This document shows, in pieces, positions 8,513 to 17,286 of a stretch of 43,702 bases of DNA. A model generated the notes under the pieces. That model made no database searches, was not told the DNA's origin, and saw only the letters and a list, made by a program, of their open reading frames with translations. Where the stretch lies: assembly GCA_019118885.1 (NCBI GenBank), contig DWYB01000058.1, positions 1-43,702 of the forward strand, read 5' to 3'. Position numbers and translations under genes: made by a program. Position 1 is the stretch's first letter; every line of letters starts with the position of its first letter. Origin of the DNA: Candidatus Mediterraneibacter surreyensis. Its GTDB lineage: Bacteria > Bacillota > Clostridia > Lachnospirales > Lachnospiraceae.

Positions 8513-8520
8513 CGACTCAT

Positions 8521-9867
8521 TTATTTTACCGGATGGCTTTCGCTCCACAGCTTATCCGCCGTCGGTTTCCAGTTCTTTGCGTAAGGCACGCATCTGTCGC
8601 AGAGTTCATCCACACTTTCCGGATCCTGATAATCCGTATTCACAGCTCCGGTCTCTTTTACGAGCTGTTTTAACCTGCCCGGATTCTCCAGCATCGGGCA
8701 CGGACGCAGATGGTTGTTGTTGAACGGCTGATTGTCGTGATAAGCCTGGAAGATCGGGCTTCTCAAAGCATCCAGCAGTGAACAGTCGTGGATATTTACA
8801 TTAGAGTAATGGATAAATACACACGGCTCCACATCGCCCTTTGCATTGATATGCAGGTATCTTCTTCCTCCGGCGATACATCCTCCTACATACTCTCCGT
8901 CATTCTGGAAGTCCATTCCGAAGATCGGTTTCGTCTCACGGAAATGACGGATACGGTGATACATCTCTTCTCTCTGCTCCGATGTCGGAAGCAGGTCTGT
9001 CACAGCTCCATGCCCTACCGGCATGTAGTGGAAGAACCATACAAACAGCGCGCCGCTCTCGATCATCATATCATAAAACGCCTCGCTGCTTACATCCTCG
9101 AAATTCTGGCTCGTATAACATACAGAGATACCGAAAGGAAGCTTATGCTCCTTCATCAGCTCCATTGCATGACGCACCTTATGGTAGACGCCTTCGCCCC
9201 GGCGTCCGTCGTTGGCTTTCTCGAATCCCTCAAGGCTGATGGCCGGTACAAAGTTCTTGACTCTGAGCATCTCCTGGCAGAACTCCTCGTCGATCATCGT
9301 TCCGTTTGTAAACGCGAGGAACTCGCAGTCCGGATGCATCTCGCAGATCTTGAAAATATCTTTCTTGCGCACCGTCGGCTCGCCGCCGGTATAGATATAC
9401 ATATAAGTGCCAAGTTCTTTCCCCTGACGGACAATAGAGTCAATGTCTTCCAGGCTCAGATTATACTGATGCCCATACTCTGCCGCCCAGCATCCCGTGC
9501 AGTTCAGGTTGCACGCTGTCGTCGGATCCAGCAGGATCGCCCACGGGATATTGCAGTTGTATTTCTTTGACATCTCCTCCTGTGTCGCGCTTCCTTTCAG
9601 GCTTGCATTTGTAATAAAGTTCTGGAAAAACGATCTGCGCACGCCGGGATCCAGCTCGTAGAGCCTTAAGATCAGCTGATACCAGTTGTTCTTCTCCTCA
9701 ATAGATTTTCTGATCGCATTTCTCTGGCTCGCATACCAGTCCTTCGGCATAAACCGGTCCACGAATGCCATCAGTTTCGGGATGTTCTCTTCCGGATTAC
9801 CTTCAAGATAATTGAGAGCCTGATTCACTGTAAATTCCTGCATTGTTTCTTTGATTGACTTTCCCAT
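8521..9867 (-). CDS. Radical SAM protein with long N-terminal helical region and Cys-rich C-terminus
   Basis: A 448-residue radical SAM enzyme. The [4Fe-4S]/SAM motif is CNLNCTGC (Cys119, Cys123, Cys126), followed by the TGGEP SAM-contact motif. A helical region of about 110 residues precedes it. The C-terminal part has cysteines in GGCIAGG, EPCVFIHYS, RPCPMLENPG and CDRCVPY, suggesting SPASM-like auxiliary cluster ligands. No peptide substrate gene is adjacent, so the reaction is unknown. It follows ftsH on the same strand with 67 bases between them. AAAGGGAGAAC before the ATG sets the start. Related proteins are common in gut Clostridia, but I do not know a characterised one. Confidence 0.85.
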   Translation of the reverse strand: MGKSIKETMQEFTVNQALNYLEGNPEENIPKLMAFVDRFMPKDWYASQRNAIRKSIEEKNNWYQLILRLYELDPGVRRSFFQNFITNASLKGSATQEEMSKKYNCNIPWAILLDPTTACNLNCTGCWAAEYGHQYNLSLEDIDSIVRQGKELGTYMYIYTGGEPTVRKKDIFKICEMHPDCEFLAFTNGTMIDEEFCQEMLRVKNFVPAISLEGFEKANDGRRGEGVYHKVRHAMELMKEHKLPFGISVCYTSQNFEDVSSEAFYDMMIESGALFVWFFHYMPVGHGAVTDLLPTSEQREEMYHRIRHFRETKPIFGMDFQNDGEYVGGCIAGGRRYLHINAKGDVEPCVFIHYSNVNIHDCSLLDALRSPIFQAYHDNQPFNNNHLRPCPMLENPGRLKQLVKETGAVNTDYQDPESVDELCDRCVPYAKNWKPTADKLWSESHPVK

Positions 9868-9934
9868 TTGTAGTTCTCCCTTTCTGTTTGTCTTCTGTAC
9901 AAATTGTATTTGCTGTTTTTATGATTTATCACTG

Positions 9935-11758
9935 TTATGCTGCATTGAGTATGTTCATAAATTCCTCTCCGGTGATCGTCTCTTTCTCATAAAGGTAATC
10001 CGCCAGCTCATCCAGTTTTTTCCGGTTGTCCGCCAGGATCTTCGCGGCTTTTTCGTGCTGCTTCTTCACCAGGTCTACTACCTGTCGATCGATCTCCGCC
10101 TGAGTTTCAGCCGAGCAGCTCAAAGATGTATCGCCGCCCAGATACTGGTTGGTCACAGTCTCCATAGCGACCATATCAAAATCTTTGCTCATACCGTACC
10201 GGGTAATCATGGCACGTGCCAGCTTGGTTGCCTGCTCGATATCGTTGGAGGCTCCGGTGGACGAAGAGTGGAAAATAAGCTCTTCTGCAGCTCTTCCGCC
10301 GGTCAATGTGGCGATCTTGTTCTCCAGTTCTTCCTGGCTCATCAGATAATGATTGCCTTCCTCCACCTGCATTGTATATCCCAGAGCACCTGAAGTACGG
10401 GGAACGATAGTAATTTTCTGGACCGGTGCGGAATTGCTCTGCTTTGCCGCCACAAGAGCGTGTCCGATCTCGTGATAGGCAACCACTTTCTTCTCCTGAT
10501 CCGTAAGTATCGCATTCTTTTTCTGATATCCTGCGATGACGACTTCGATGCTTTCCTCCAGATCAGACTCTGTCACATACTGTCTGTTCTCTCTTACCGC
10601 ACGCAGCGCCGCCTCATTGACGATATTGGCAAGCTCTGCTCCAGATGCTCCGGAAGCCATACGGGCGATCTTGTTGAAATCTACGGACTCATCCAGCTTT
10701 ACTTTCTTTGCATGAACTTTCAGAATCTCCTCACGGCCTTTCAGATCCGGGAGCTCTACCGGCACTCTCCGGTCAAATCTTCCCGGTCTTGTAAGCGCCG
10801 GATCAAGAGATTCCGGACGGTTCGTCGCCGCCAGGATAATAACGCCGTTGTTAGATTCGAATCCATCCATCTCGGTCAGCAGCTGGTTCAGTGTCTGCTC
10901 CCTCTCATCATTGCCTCCCACGCGGCCGTCACGTTTCTGGCCGATGGCGTCGATCTCATCGATAAATACGATACACGGAGCCTTTTCCTTTGCCTGCTTA
11001 AACAGATCACGGACTTTCGATGCGCCCATACCGACAAACATCTCTACGAATTCAGAACCGGACATAGAGAAGAACGGTACGTTAGACTCGCCTGCCACTG
11101 CCTTTGCCAGCATGGTCTTACCGGTTCCGGGAGGTCCTACCAGCAGGATACCTTTCGGCATAGATGCTCCGATTTCTCTGTATTTTGCAGGATTATGAAG
11201 ATAATCTACGATTTCCGACAGGTTTTCCTTTGCCTCATCTTCACCGGCTACATCGGAAAAACGAATTCCTTCTGAAGATTTCACATATACTTTGGCATTG
11301 CTCTTCCCCATTCCGAAGATCATAGAATTGGGGCCTCCGCTTGCGCGGTTCATCAGTTTTTTAGACATGTACTGACCAATTCCGATAAAGATCACGATCG
11401 GAAGGATCCAGGTCAGAACAAATGAAAGAAGAGGCGACATCTGCTCGATAATCTGACCCGAAAACTTTGCCCCTGAATTATACAGCCGCTCTGTCATTCC
11501 AGGATCTTCTACCATCCCCGTCTTGTATACCTTATCTTCATCCTTATTTGTAAAGATTATTTCGTTCTCCTGCTGATCGATCTGTACCCGTCCGATATTC
11601 TGATCTTCTGTCATATCCATAAAAGTATCATATCCGACTTCCTTGACCTGCCGTTCTGCCGCCCATGGCATGAAAATAAAATTAAACAACAATAAGATGG
11701 CAAGTACGATAACATAATAATATATCAATGGTTTTCTTGGTTTTTTTACTTCCTGCAT
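9935..11758 (-). CDS. ftsH: ATP-dependent zinc metalloprotease FtsH
   Basis: A 607-residue membrane AAA+ protease that extracts and degrades damaged membrane proteins and short-lived cytosolic regulators. Two membrane helices (about 11-30 and 108-130) flank a small extracytoplasmic domain. The AAA module has Walker A GPPGTGKT (208-215), Walker B IVFIDE (263-268), and the second region of homology [20 protein letters not shown] (311-330). The peptidase site is HEIGH (429-433), with the third zinc ligand expected in [13 protein letters not shown]. Length is normal. Its start overlaps the preceding coiled-coil gene by 13 bases with AGGAGG inside that gene, so the two are coupled. This is not the usual tilS-hpt-ftsH context. 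Confidence 0.97.
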   Translation of the reverse strand: MQEVKKPRKPLIYYYVIVLAILLLFNFIFMPWAAERQVKEVGYDTFMDMTEDQNIGRVQIDQQENEIIFTNKDEDKVYKTGMVEDPGMTERLYNSGAKFSGQIIEQMSPLLSFVLTWILPIVIFIGIGQYMSKKLMNRASGGPNSMIFGMGKSNAKVYVKSSEGIRFSDVAGEDEAKENLSEIVDYLHNPAKYREIGASMPKGILLVGPPGTGKTMLAKAVAGESNVPFFSMSGSEFVEMFVGMGASKVRDLFKQAKEKAPCIVFIDEIDAIGQKRDGRVGGNDEREQTLNQLLTEMDGFESNNGVIILAATNRPESLDPALTRPGRFDRRVPVELPDLKGREEILKVHAKKVKLDESVDFNKIARMASGASGAELANIVNEAALRAVRENRQYVTESDLEESIEVVIAGYQKKNAILTDQEKKVVAYHEIGHALVAAKQSNSAPVQKITIVPRTSGALGYTMQVEEGNHYLMSQEELENKIATLTGGRAAEELIFHSSSTGASNDIEQATKLARAMITRYGMSKDFDMVAMETVTNQYLGGDTSLSCSAETQAEIDRQVVDLVKKQHEKAAKILADNRKKLDELADYLYEKETITGEEFMNILNAA

Positions 11759-12231
11759 TCTAACGCCTCCTCCTTATTCTGTTCTTTCCTGTCATATCTG
11801 ACGCGCCCGCTTTCTGTCTGTTTCTGTCCGTCCAGTGCGGATAACGCGGAAATCAAGGCCTGCTGCATGGCAAGCGTGGCAAAATCCATAGCGAATTCTG
11901 CATACAGCATACCCGCTTCTCGTTCATCCTCTTCCGGACTGCTTTCTTCGCAATGAAGATCAGATACGATCTGCTTTTTCATTTCGTCGATCTTCCGTCT
12001 GTAGTCAAGCTGCGCCTGCGCCAGCTTTGTCACGGCCTGTGAACGGCAGTTTTTTGTTTTTTCCTCCAGCAGCAGTGAATTTTCCGTATACTCGTCCCTG
12101 GCTTTCTCCAGTTCGGAATGAATCTTCTCACTGCTGCCTCGCTCACAGGTTCGAATCCTGCACTGCAGTTTTCCGTATTGCTCTTCCATTTCATATAATT
12201 TATAGGCAAATACGCTTTCATCAATATTCAT
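11746..12231 (-). CDS. Uncharacterised coiled-coil protein coupled to ftsH
   Basis: A 161-residue soluble protein. Residues about 10-95 are heptad-rich and strongly helical (EKIHSELEKARDEYTENSLL, then AQAQLDYRRKIDEMKKQI). An acidic linker (EESSPEEDERE) follows, then an alanine- and methionine-rich helix (YAEFAMDFATLAMQQALISALSALDG) that could be amphipathic. AAAGGAGG lies eleven bases before the ATG. I do not recognise the family. It overlaps ftsH by 13 bases, making it a candidate adaptor, substrate or regulator of FtsH; that is inference from gene order only. Confidence 0.7.
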   Translation of the reverse strand: MNIDESVFAYKLYEMEEQYGKLQCRIRTCERGSSEKIHSELEKARDEYTENSLLLEEKTKNCRSQAVTKLAQAQLDYRRKIDEMKKQIVSDLHCEESSPEEDEREAGMLYAEFAMDFATLAMQQALISALSALDGQKQTESGRVRYDRKEQNKEEALECRK

Positions 12232-12372
12232 AGAAAGATGTCCTCCTTTCTACATATTAAGGAACCTACATTTTTTATATAGCAAATATAAGACTTGATT
12301 ACGACTCTCAATTTTTAAAATCTGTATTGACAAATTTTTGAATCTGTAAAAATTTCTGACAAATCGGGAATT

Positions 12373-12401
12373 TTGTAAAGACAGGAAAAACGAATTATAA
12401 G
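12373..12401 (+). promoter_or_regulatory. Promoter of the DUF308 gene
   Basis: -35 TTGTAA (12373-12378) and -10 TATAAG (12396-12401) have a 17-base spacer and lie 73 bases before the ATG at 12475. The AT-rich spacer 12232-12474 between divergent genes holds nothing else that I can assign. Confidence 0.5.
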
Positions 12402-12474
12402 TGGTATCTCCGCCTTAAAACAGCTATATTGAAATTACCGGAAAAGAAATAGATAGTTAAAGGAGAAATGACAT

Positions 12475-13065
12475 ATGAGATGGTTTGATTCAGATTTTGA
12501 TTATGTACAGGAACTTATAGATACATGGAACAGCAGAAGAAAGAAAATGCGTACCGCTTATATCATCATAGCTGCAATACTTCTTATTGCCGGAATATTG
12601 ACCGCAGTATTTCCAGTGGGCATATTCGCTGTAGTGCAGTACTTTGCGGCAATTGCTGTGATCGTGATCGGCATATACCACTTTGTCACATTTGCATCCA
12701 TGACTTATTATTTCAGGGATTATATGCTGCTTCTGTCCGGAATCTTAAATGTGCTGATCGGCATTATGCTGTTTATCATGCCGATTACCCTGACAGTACA
12801 GGTAGTTACATTTATGCTTGCTTTCCTGTTGATCTTCAGCGGAGCAGAGAAACTATCGCTTGCATCAAGACTCAGATATTTCCGTATTCCTCATACGGGG
12901 AGCCTGACATTCAGCGGAGTACTTAACATTATCCTTGCAGTTGTATTTCTGTTGCTGCCATTTGTCTCGGCGCTGGCGCTGAACTATATCCTAGCCACCT
13001 ATTTGATCATCATGGGGATCGCTCTTTTGATCGAGGCTGCAGGAATGCACAAAATCAACCCGTGA
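12475..13065 (+). CDS. DUF308 (HdeD-like) membrane protein
   Basis: A 196-residue integral membrane protein with about six helices after a short cytoplasmic N-terminus. Paired helices have the internal-repeat look of DUF308/HdeD proteins (AAILLIAGILTAVFPVG, then SGILNVLIGIMLFIMPITLT, then SGVLNIILAVVFLLLPFVSA, then NYILATYLIIMGIALLIEAA). The family is linked to acid resistance in enterobacteria through HdeD, but the role in Firmicutes is unknown. An AAAGGAGAAATGACAT ribosome site supports the start. The glycosyltransferase gene follows 40 bases later and is probably in the same transcript. Confidence 0.85.
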   Translation: MRWFDSDFDYVQELIDTWNSRRKKMRTAYIIIAAILLIAGILTAVFPVGIFAVVQYFAAIAVIVIGIYHFVTFASMTYYFRDYMLLLSGILNVLIGIMLFIMPITLTVQVVTFMLAFLLIFSGAEKLSLASRLRYFRIPHTGSLTFSGVLNIILAVVFLLLPFVSALALNYILATYLIIMGIALLIEAAGMHKINP

Positions 13066-13105
13066 CCGGAGAATTACTGACAAAATATAAAGGAGATATA
13101 TCCTG

Positions 13106-13990
13106 ATGGATCAATTGAAACAAAATAACGACATCATACTCCACACACAGAACAGACTGGATGACCGGATTCATATCCTTACTACTATGAATGAATCATA
13201 TCTTCCCCGGCTTCAGGTGCTTCTCACCTCCATTCGCGTCAGCCAGCCGAAAGAAGCAGTAGATATATGGCTGATGCACAGTGGCATCTCACAGGAGGCT
13301 CTGGAACCGGTCACCCGGCAGTGCGCCGTAATAGGATATGAATTTCATCCGGTAATGATCGACGGCTCCGCTTTTGCAGGAGCCCCGGTTAGCCGCCAGT
13401 ATCCCCGCGAAATGTATTATCGGCTCCTGGCCCCGCTTTTTCTTCCGAAAGATCTGCACCGCATCCTGTATCTGGATCCGGATACCCTTGTCATCAACTC
13501 ACTCCGCCCGCTCTGGGAGACAGACCTGAAAGGCTGTCTGTTCGCAGCGGCCGCACACACAGGGAAAACCGAACTGGCTAATAATATCAACCAGATCCGC
13601 CTCGGTACGGATCACCCGTATTTTAATTCAGGTGTTCTGCTGATGGATCTTGACCGTGGAAGACGGGAAATCAATGCATCCGAAATCTTCAGCTATACAA
13701 AAGAGCACGCAAAGGAGCTCCTCCTGCCGGATCAGGATATTCTAAATGCCATGTACGGCCGGCGCACGTTTGCAATTGATGATTCGATATGGAACTATGA
13801 TGCCCGCAACTATAACACATATCTTTTAAGAAGCGGCGGTATATGCGACATGGACTGGGTAATGGGAAATACAGCCATCCTGCATTTCTGCGGGAAGTCC
13901 AAGCCGTGGCAGAAAGGATATATTCACAGATTCGGCATACTGTACAAACACTACGCAAATCTCACGGAACAAAGCAGGAGCAGACAATAA
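13106..13990 (+). CDS. Glycosyltransferase family 8 protein
   Basis: A 294-residue GT8 (GT-A fold) retaining glycosyltransferase. The family signature is clear: HILTTMNESYLPRLQVLLTS at the N-terminus, then REMYYRLLAPLFLP and the metal/nucleotide-sugar DxD site in ILYLDPDTLVINSLRPLW. PYFNSGVLLMDL and LPDQDILNAMY follow, and the protein ends with the ILHFCGKSKPW motif. Donor is likely UDP-glucose or UDP-galactose; the acceptor is unknown. No signal peptide, so it acts in the cytoplasm. The start has AAGGAGATATATCCTG. It follows the DUF308 gene and ends at a hairpin shared with the convergent TetR gene. Confidence 0.93.
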   Translation: MDQLKQNNDIILHTQNRLDDRIHILTTMNESYLPRLQVLLTSIRVSQPKEAVDIWLMHSGISQEALEPVTRQCAVIGYEFHPVMIDGSAFAGAPVSRQYPREMYYRLLAPLFLPKDLHRILYLDPDTLVINSLRPLWETDLKGCLFAAAAHTGKTELANNINQIRLGTDHPYFNSGVLLMDLDRGRREINASEIFSYTKEHAKELLLPDQDILNAMYGRRTFAIDDSIWNYDARNYNTYLLRSGGICDMDWVMGNTAILHFCGKSKPWQKGYIHRFGILYKHYANLTEQSRSRQ

Positions 13991-14000
13991 TGTCCGCTCC
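13977..14000. terminator. Hairpin between convergent GT8 and TetR genes
   Basis: GGAGCAGACA (13977-13986) pairs with TGTCCGCTCC (13991-14000) around ATAA, with one A-C mismatch on the plus strand that becomes a G-U wobble on the minus strand. The stem overlaps the GT8 stop codon. The following T tract is poor, so it is a probable rather than certain terminator. Confidence 0.45.
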
Positions 14001-14019
14001 TTCTGCATTTTCTATATTC

Positions 14020-14562
14020 TTAATTATATTTTCCCGGAAACATCTTTCCCGTGATGATCTTTTCCATCTGTATGACCAGCTTTTCCTCATTCAGATTCGG
14101 TTTTTCCATATACTGCAACAGGACTCCCACCATTCCGCAGGCATAAAATCTCAGCATCACTTCCAGGTCATCCACGCTCAGGTCAAGCTCCGGGACCTTA
14201 CTGCGCGCCACTTCCGCCAGATATACAGTCACCGCCTCAACAAGCATCCCTTCGATCTGAACCCAGCGGCGGGAATAGCGCAGACGCTCAAATTTTTTCC
14301 TGTTCTGCCGCACAAACGCGACATAAGTAGTCAATGCTCCCAAACGGTCTTCTTCGTCAAGGCTCCGCTGTACCAGCTCCTGTGTAGCATGCCGGAACGT
14401 CCACTCCAGCACATCCATAATATCTTTAAAATGATAATAAAATGTCTGTCTTGAAATATGACATTCCGCAATCAGCTTTGTCACCGTAATTTTGTCTATG
14501 TCTTCCTTATCCAGCATCTGGGAAAAGGTATCTGCAATAAGCGTTTTCATGTCATCTCTCAT
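14020..14562 (-). CDS. TetR family regulator, DhaS-like
   Basis: A 180-residue TetR-type regulator. The N-terminal helix-turn-helix reads IADTFSQMLDKEDIDKITVT, then LIAECHISRQTFYYHFKD. The C-terminal half (YVAFVRQNRKKFERL and FYACGMVGVLLQYM) resembles the TetR_C domain of DhaS-type regulators, a group in which some members act as coactivators rather than repressors. Effector and target are unknown. The start is set by GCGGAGGATACTG. It begins 14 bases downstream of the LacI gene on the same strand, so the two regulators are probably cotranscribed, next to the glucoside operon. Confidence 0.88.
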   Translation of the reverse strand: MRDDMKTLIADTFSQMLDKEDIDKITVTKLIAECHISRQTFYYHFKDIMDVLEWTFRHATQELVQRSLDEEDRLGALTTYVAFVRQNRKKFERLRYSRRWVQIEGMLVEAVTVYLAEVARSKVPELDLSVDDLEVMLRFYACGMVGVLLQYMEKPNLNEEKLVIQMEKIITGKMFPGKYN

Positions 14563-14576
14563 CAGTATCCTCCGCT

Positions 14577-15554
14577 TTAAATCGTCTCTCCATCTTTAAA
14601 ATGAACAGGAACAAAAATCTGCTGTTGATTCAGCGTCTGTTTATTGATCAGCCTTATCAATGTATGGATCGCTACTTTAGCTAACAAAGAAACATCCTGC
14701 TGAATAGCCGAAATTGAGCAAAAATTATAATCCGTGATATAAGTTCCGTCATATGCAATAATCTTCAATTGTTCTGGAACGGAAATGTTCTTTTGCCGTG
14801 CTGCTTTTAAAAACGAAGCGGCACACAAATCATTTGCTAAAATTCCATCAATATCCGGATGTTTTTTCATGATCTCCAAACTTCTTCGGATACTTCTGGA
14901 ATAATGAATCGTATCCGTCCAGCTAAAGTCCTCTGTAATGACTTCAACCCCCGCCTCTTCCAACTTACTAATCAGTGTAATTGCGCTGCGTGAAGAGCAC
15001 ACGGTTACCGCTTCAGGATCAGACAGTTGAAGAACTTTTCTGCAGCCTTTTTGAAGAAACTTTTCTGCAGCGATATAACCTCCCTGCGTATGGTCTGAAG
15101 TTACTAATGGAACTCCCGGAATAATACGATCCAGAGAAATTATCGGTTTCTTGATCTTGGTATAATATTTATCAGGCAAAAATGCGGCCCCAATGATCAT
15201 TCCATCGAAAAGATTTCTTTCCAAAGTATCAAGGTATTCTCTTTCAATTTCTTTCTTTTCAGCTGTATTGCAAATCATCATATTATAGCCGAACTGATTT
15301 AACTCAAGTTCCAAATAACTCCATAAAGATGAAAAATACGGATGGAGCAGTTCTGGAGCCATGACTCCTATTATTCCTGTTTTTTTCTGATATAAATTGC
15401 GAATCCACTGATTTGGAACATAATCTAATTCGTCAACCGCTCTACGAATTTTCGCTTTTGTATCCTCTGCAACATACCCGCTTCCGTTCAAGGCTCTTGA
15501 CACGGTGCTGGGGGAGACATGGGCAAGTTTCGCCACTTCCCTGATACTTGTCAT
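14577..15554 (-). CDS. LacI family transcriptional regulator of the glucoside operon
   Basis: A 325-residue LacI/GalR repressor. The start is placed at 15554 (MTSIREVAKLAHVS) because GAGGAGCG sits at the right distance there and the helix-turn-helix begins at once; the frame stays open to 15608 but lacks a good site. DNA-binding region: IREVAKLAHVSPSTVSRALN, then YVAEDTKAKIRRAVDELDYVPN including the hinge helix. The sugar-binding core (KTGIIGVMAP, DGMIIGAAF, ISLDRIIPGVPLVTSD, DGILANDLCAASFL) has normal two-lobe order. It is divergent from the binding protein/permease/glucosidase operon whose leader carries GTTCC/GGAAC palindromes, the expected target. Confidence 0.93.
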   Translation of the reverse strand: MTSIREVAKLAHVSPSTVSRALNGSGYVAEDTKAKIRRAVDELDYVPNQWIRNLYQKKTGIIGVMAPELLHPYFSSLWSYLELELNQFGYNMMICNTAEKKEIEREYLDTLERNLFDGMIIGAAFLPDKYYTKIKKPIISLDRIIPGVPLVTSDHTQGGYIAAEKFLQKGCRKVLQLSDPEAVTVCSSRSAITLISKLEEAGVEVITEDFSWTDTIHYSRSIRRSLEIMKKHPDIDGILANDLCAASFLKAARQKNISVPEQLKIIAYDGTYITDYNFCSISAIQQDVSLLAKVAIHTLIRLINKQTLNQQQIFVPVHFKDGETI

Positions 15555-15641
15555 ATGTTTCGCTCCTCGTTCATACTTATCATACGCCTCATTATAACAT
15601 ATTTTCATTTATATACCTATAAACTATTTTCAAAATTGCGT

Positions 15642-15660
15642 GTGATTCGTTACCATTCAC
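15642..15660. promoter_or_regulatory. Imperfect palindrome upstream of the LacI gene
   Basis: GTGATTCGTTACCATTCAC has seven of nine symmetric base pairs and lies about 90 bases upstream of the LacI start. A TATAAT on the minus strand near 15592-15597 could be its -10 box, with no good -35. The palindrome may be an autoregulatory operator, but it differs from the GTTCC sites nearer the sugar operon. The rest of 15555-15767 shows nothing assignable. Confidence 0.25.
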
Positions 15661-15767
15661 AGCTCTTTTGATTGTCGGTCGCCGGATTCTTATGCAGGCA
15701 TAAATCTGTCTCCTGCCATCAGATGCTGAACTGTTCTATTTAATTTAGTAAAAATTGTAAAAAAGTA

Positions 15768-15796
15768 TTGAAAAATATCCATATATATTATATATT
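15768..15796 (+). promoter_or_regulatory. Promoter of the glucoside uptake operon
   Basis: -35 TTGAAA (15768-15773) and -10 TATATT (15791-15796) have an exact 17-base spacer. Transcription would begin near 15803, just before the first GTTCC/GGAAC palindrome. Confidence 0.75.
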
Positions 15797-15810
15797 ATGT
15801 ATATGAAACA

Positions 15811-15918
15811 GTTCCATATATTCCGGAACAAAATAAATTCAGGAACTTTTCCATATTTTTAAGCAATTTATGCAGCTTTTCAGGCTGATTTTTTTATCAG
15901 ATATATGGAGCAGTTCCA
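15811..15918 (+). promoter_or_regulatory. Three GTTCC/GGAAC operator-like palindromes
   Basis: Site 1 (15811-15829) has GTTCC and GGAAC as inverted arms and contains the perfect octamer TTCCGGAA. Site 2 (15842-15852) is GGAACTTTTCC. Site 3 (15906-15918) is TGGAGCAGTTCCA, palindromic at five of six pairs, and abuts the AAAGGAGG ribosome site of the binding-protein gene. All lie downstream of the promoter, where a LacI-type repressor would block clearance or translation. Confidence 0.6.
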
Positions 15919-15932
15919 CAAAGGAGGATAAT

Positions 15933-17267
15933 ATGAAAGTGAAAAAAGTAATGGCAGCAACATTAACGTTGGCAATGACCGCAGGACTTCTTGCCGGCTG
16001 CGGAAGCGGTGGAGCTGAAGGCGGTTCTTCCTCTTCAGGGAAAACAGAAATTACTATTTATCAGAGTAAGATTGAAGCGAACGAAGGATACCAGAAAGCC
16101 ATAGATACATATGAAAAAGAGCATTCTGATGTAACGATCAATCTTGAGGCGGTTACCGGAAATGATTTTACAGCTTCCCTGAAAGCGAAAATGCAGTCTG
16201 ATCCGCCCACGATCTTCTCTGTAGGAGGATTCCAGGATCTGAAAGATTATGGTGATTTTCTTCTGGACCTCTCAGATATGGATATTCTTGATCATGCGCT
16301 GGAAGGGACAACCGATATGTTTACCGATGACGAAGGAAGGGTACTGGCTGTTCCTCTGTATATGGAAGGCTACGGATTTGTTATCAATAAAGAAATGTTC
16401 GAGGCAGCCGGGGTAGACGTCGACTCCATGATGGATTTTGAAGGAATGAAAAAAGGATTCGATACCTTAAAAGAAAAAATTGACAGCGGAGAAATGAAAG
16501 ATAAATACCCAAATCTGGAGGCTGTTATGGAATACCCGACCAAAGAGCTCTGGATTGCCGGAGATCATGACGCCAACGTAGCTCTTACACACGACTTCAA
16601 TACGGCAAAAGAAGCATATGAAGCGGCGACACTTCCAGGAACAGGATTTAAAGATTATAAAACAATGGTTGATTTCCAGGCAAGTTACACTACAAATGCG
16701 GATGATACTGCCAAACTTAATTCTGTCGACTATACAACTTCTCTGGAAGGCGGTCTTGCAATCGAGCGTGTAGCTGCACTGAAACAGGGGAACTGGATCG
16801 CACCTGCAGTTGAAAATACAGATCCGGCCGTACTTGAAAAACTGGATCTGCTTCCCTACTCTGTTCCCGGTTATTCTGACGGGAAATATTTCGTAGGTGT
16901 TTCCGGTTACTGGGCAATAAACAGTAAAGCTTCCGACGAGGAAATTGCCGCAGCGAAAGACTTTATTAACTGGATGTACACAGATCCTGAAGGACAGAAA
17001 ATTGTTGTTGAAGACTGTAAATTTGTTCCTCCCTACGATAATTTCGGTGATCTCCAGGCAACAGATCCTCTTTCGCAGAGAATCATGGAAGCAAATCAGA
17101 ACGGCAATACCATGAACGGATGGGTATACAGCGGCGCTCCGAATACATGGGGTCAGCAGGTTGCCGGCGTAGAGGTCCAGAAATATCTTGCCGGCCAGGC
17201 AACCTGGGACGAAGTAACGCAGACATGCATTGACCAGTGGGCTGAGATGAGAAAAGATCAGAATTAA
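15933..17267 (+). CDS. Sugar ABC transporter substrate-binding lipoprotein
   Basis: A 444-residue family 1 extracellular solute-binding protein. The start is ATG 15933, preceded by AAAGGAGGATAAT, rather than the in-frame ATG at 15870, which lies in the operator-bearing leader. Signal peptide MKVKKVMAATLTLAMTAGLL is followed by lipobox LLAGC, so Cys23 is lipidated. The mature protein has the usual glycine/serine linker and binding-protein motifs (YQKAIDTYEKEHSDVTINLE, VPLYMEGYGFVINKEMFEAA, GYWAINSKASDEEIAAAKDF, GQKIVVEDC). With two permeases and a GH13 enzyme next door it probably binds oligosaccharides with glucose residues. It is the first gene of its operon. Confidence 0.93.
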   Translation: MKVKKVMAATLTLAMTAGLLAGCGSGGAEGGSSSSGKTEITIYQSKIEANEGYQKAIDTYEKEHSDVTINLEAVTGNDFTASLKAKMQSDPPTIFSVGGFQDLKDYGDFLLDLSDMDILDHALEGTTDMFTDDEGRVLAVPLYMEGYGFVINKEMFEAAGVDVDSMMDFEGMKKGFDTLKEKIDSGEMKDKYPNLEAVMEYPTKELWIAGDHDANVALTHDFNTAKEAYEAATLPGTGFKDYKTMVDFQASYTTNADDTAKLNSVDYTTSLEGGLAIERVAALKQGNWIAPAVENTDPAVLEKLDLLPYSVPGYSDGKYFVGVSGYWAINSKASDEEIAAAKDFINWMYTDPEGQKIVVEDCKFVPPYDNFGDLQATDPLSQRIMEANQNGNTMNGWVYSGAPNTWGQQVAGVEVQKYLAGQATWDEVTQTCIDQWAEMRKDQN

Positions 17268-17286
17268 GATCCGGAAGGTGTTATAA

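Noticed and set aside
8788-9570. A 260-codon open frame on the plus strand
   Set aside because: Antisense to the radical SAM gene and composed of low-likelihood residues; a shadow of codon bias.
10460-11275. A 271-codon open frame on the plus strand
   Set aside because: It lies wholly antisense to ftsH, whose motifs are intact; its translation has no recognisable domain and no ribosome site.
15555-15608. Longer LacI start at 15608
   Set aside because: The extra 18 residues lack a ribosome site and precede the normal helix-turn-helix start of the family.
15870-15932. Upstream start of the sugar-binding lipoprotein at 15870
   Set aside because: It would put 21 odd residues before the signal peptide and uses no ribosome site; the leader there carries operator palindromes.
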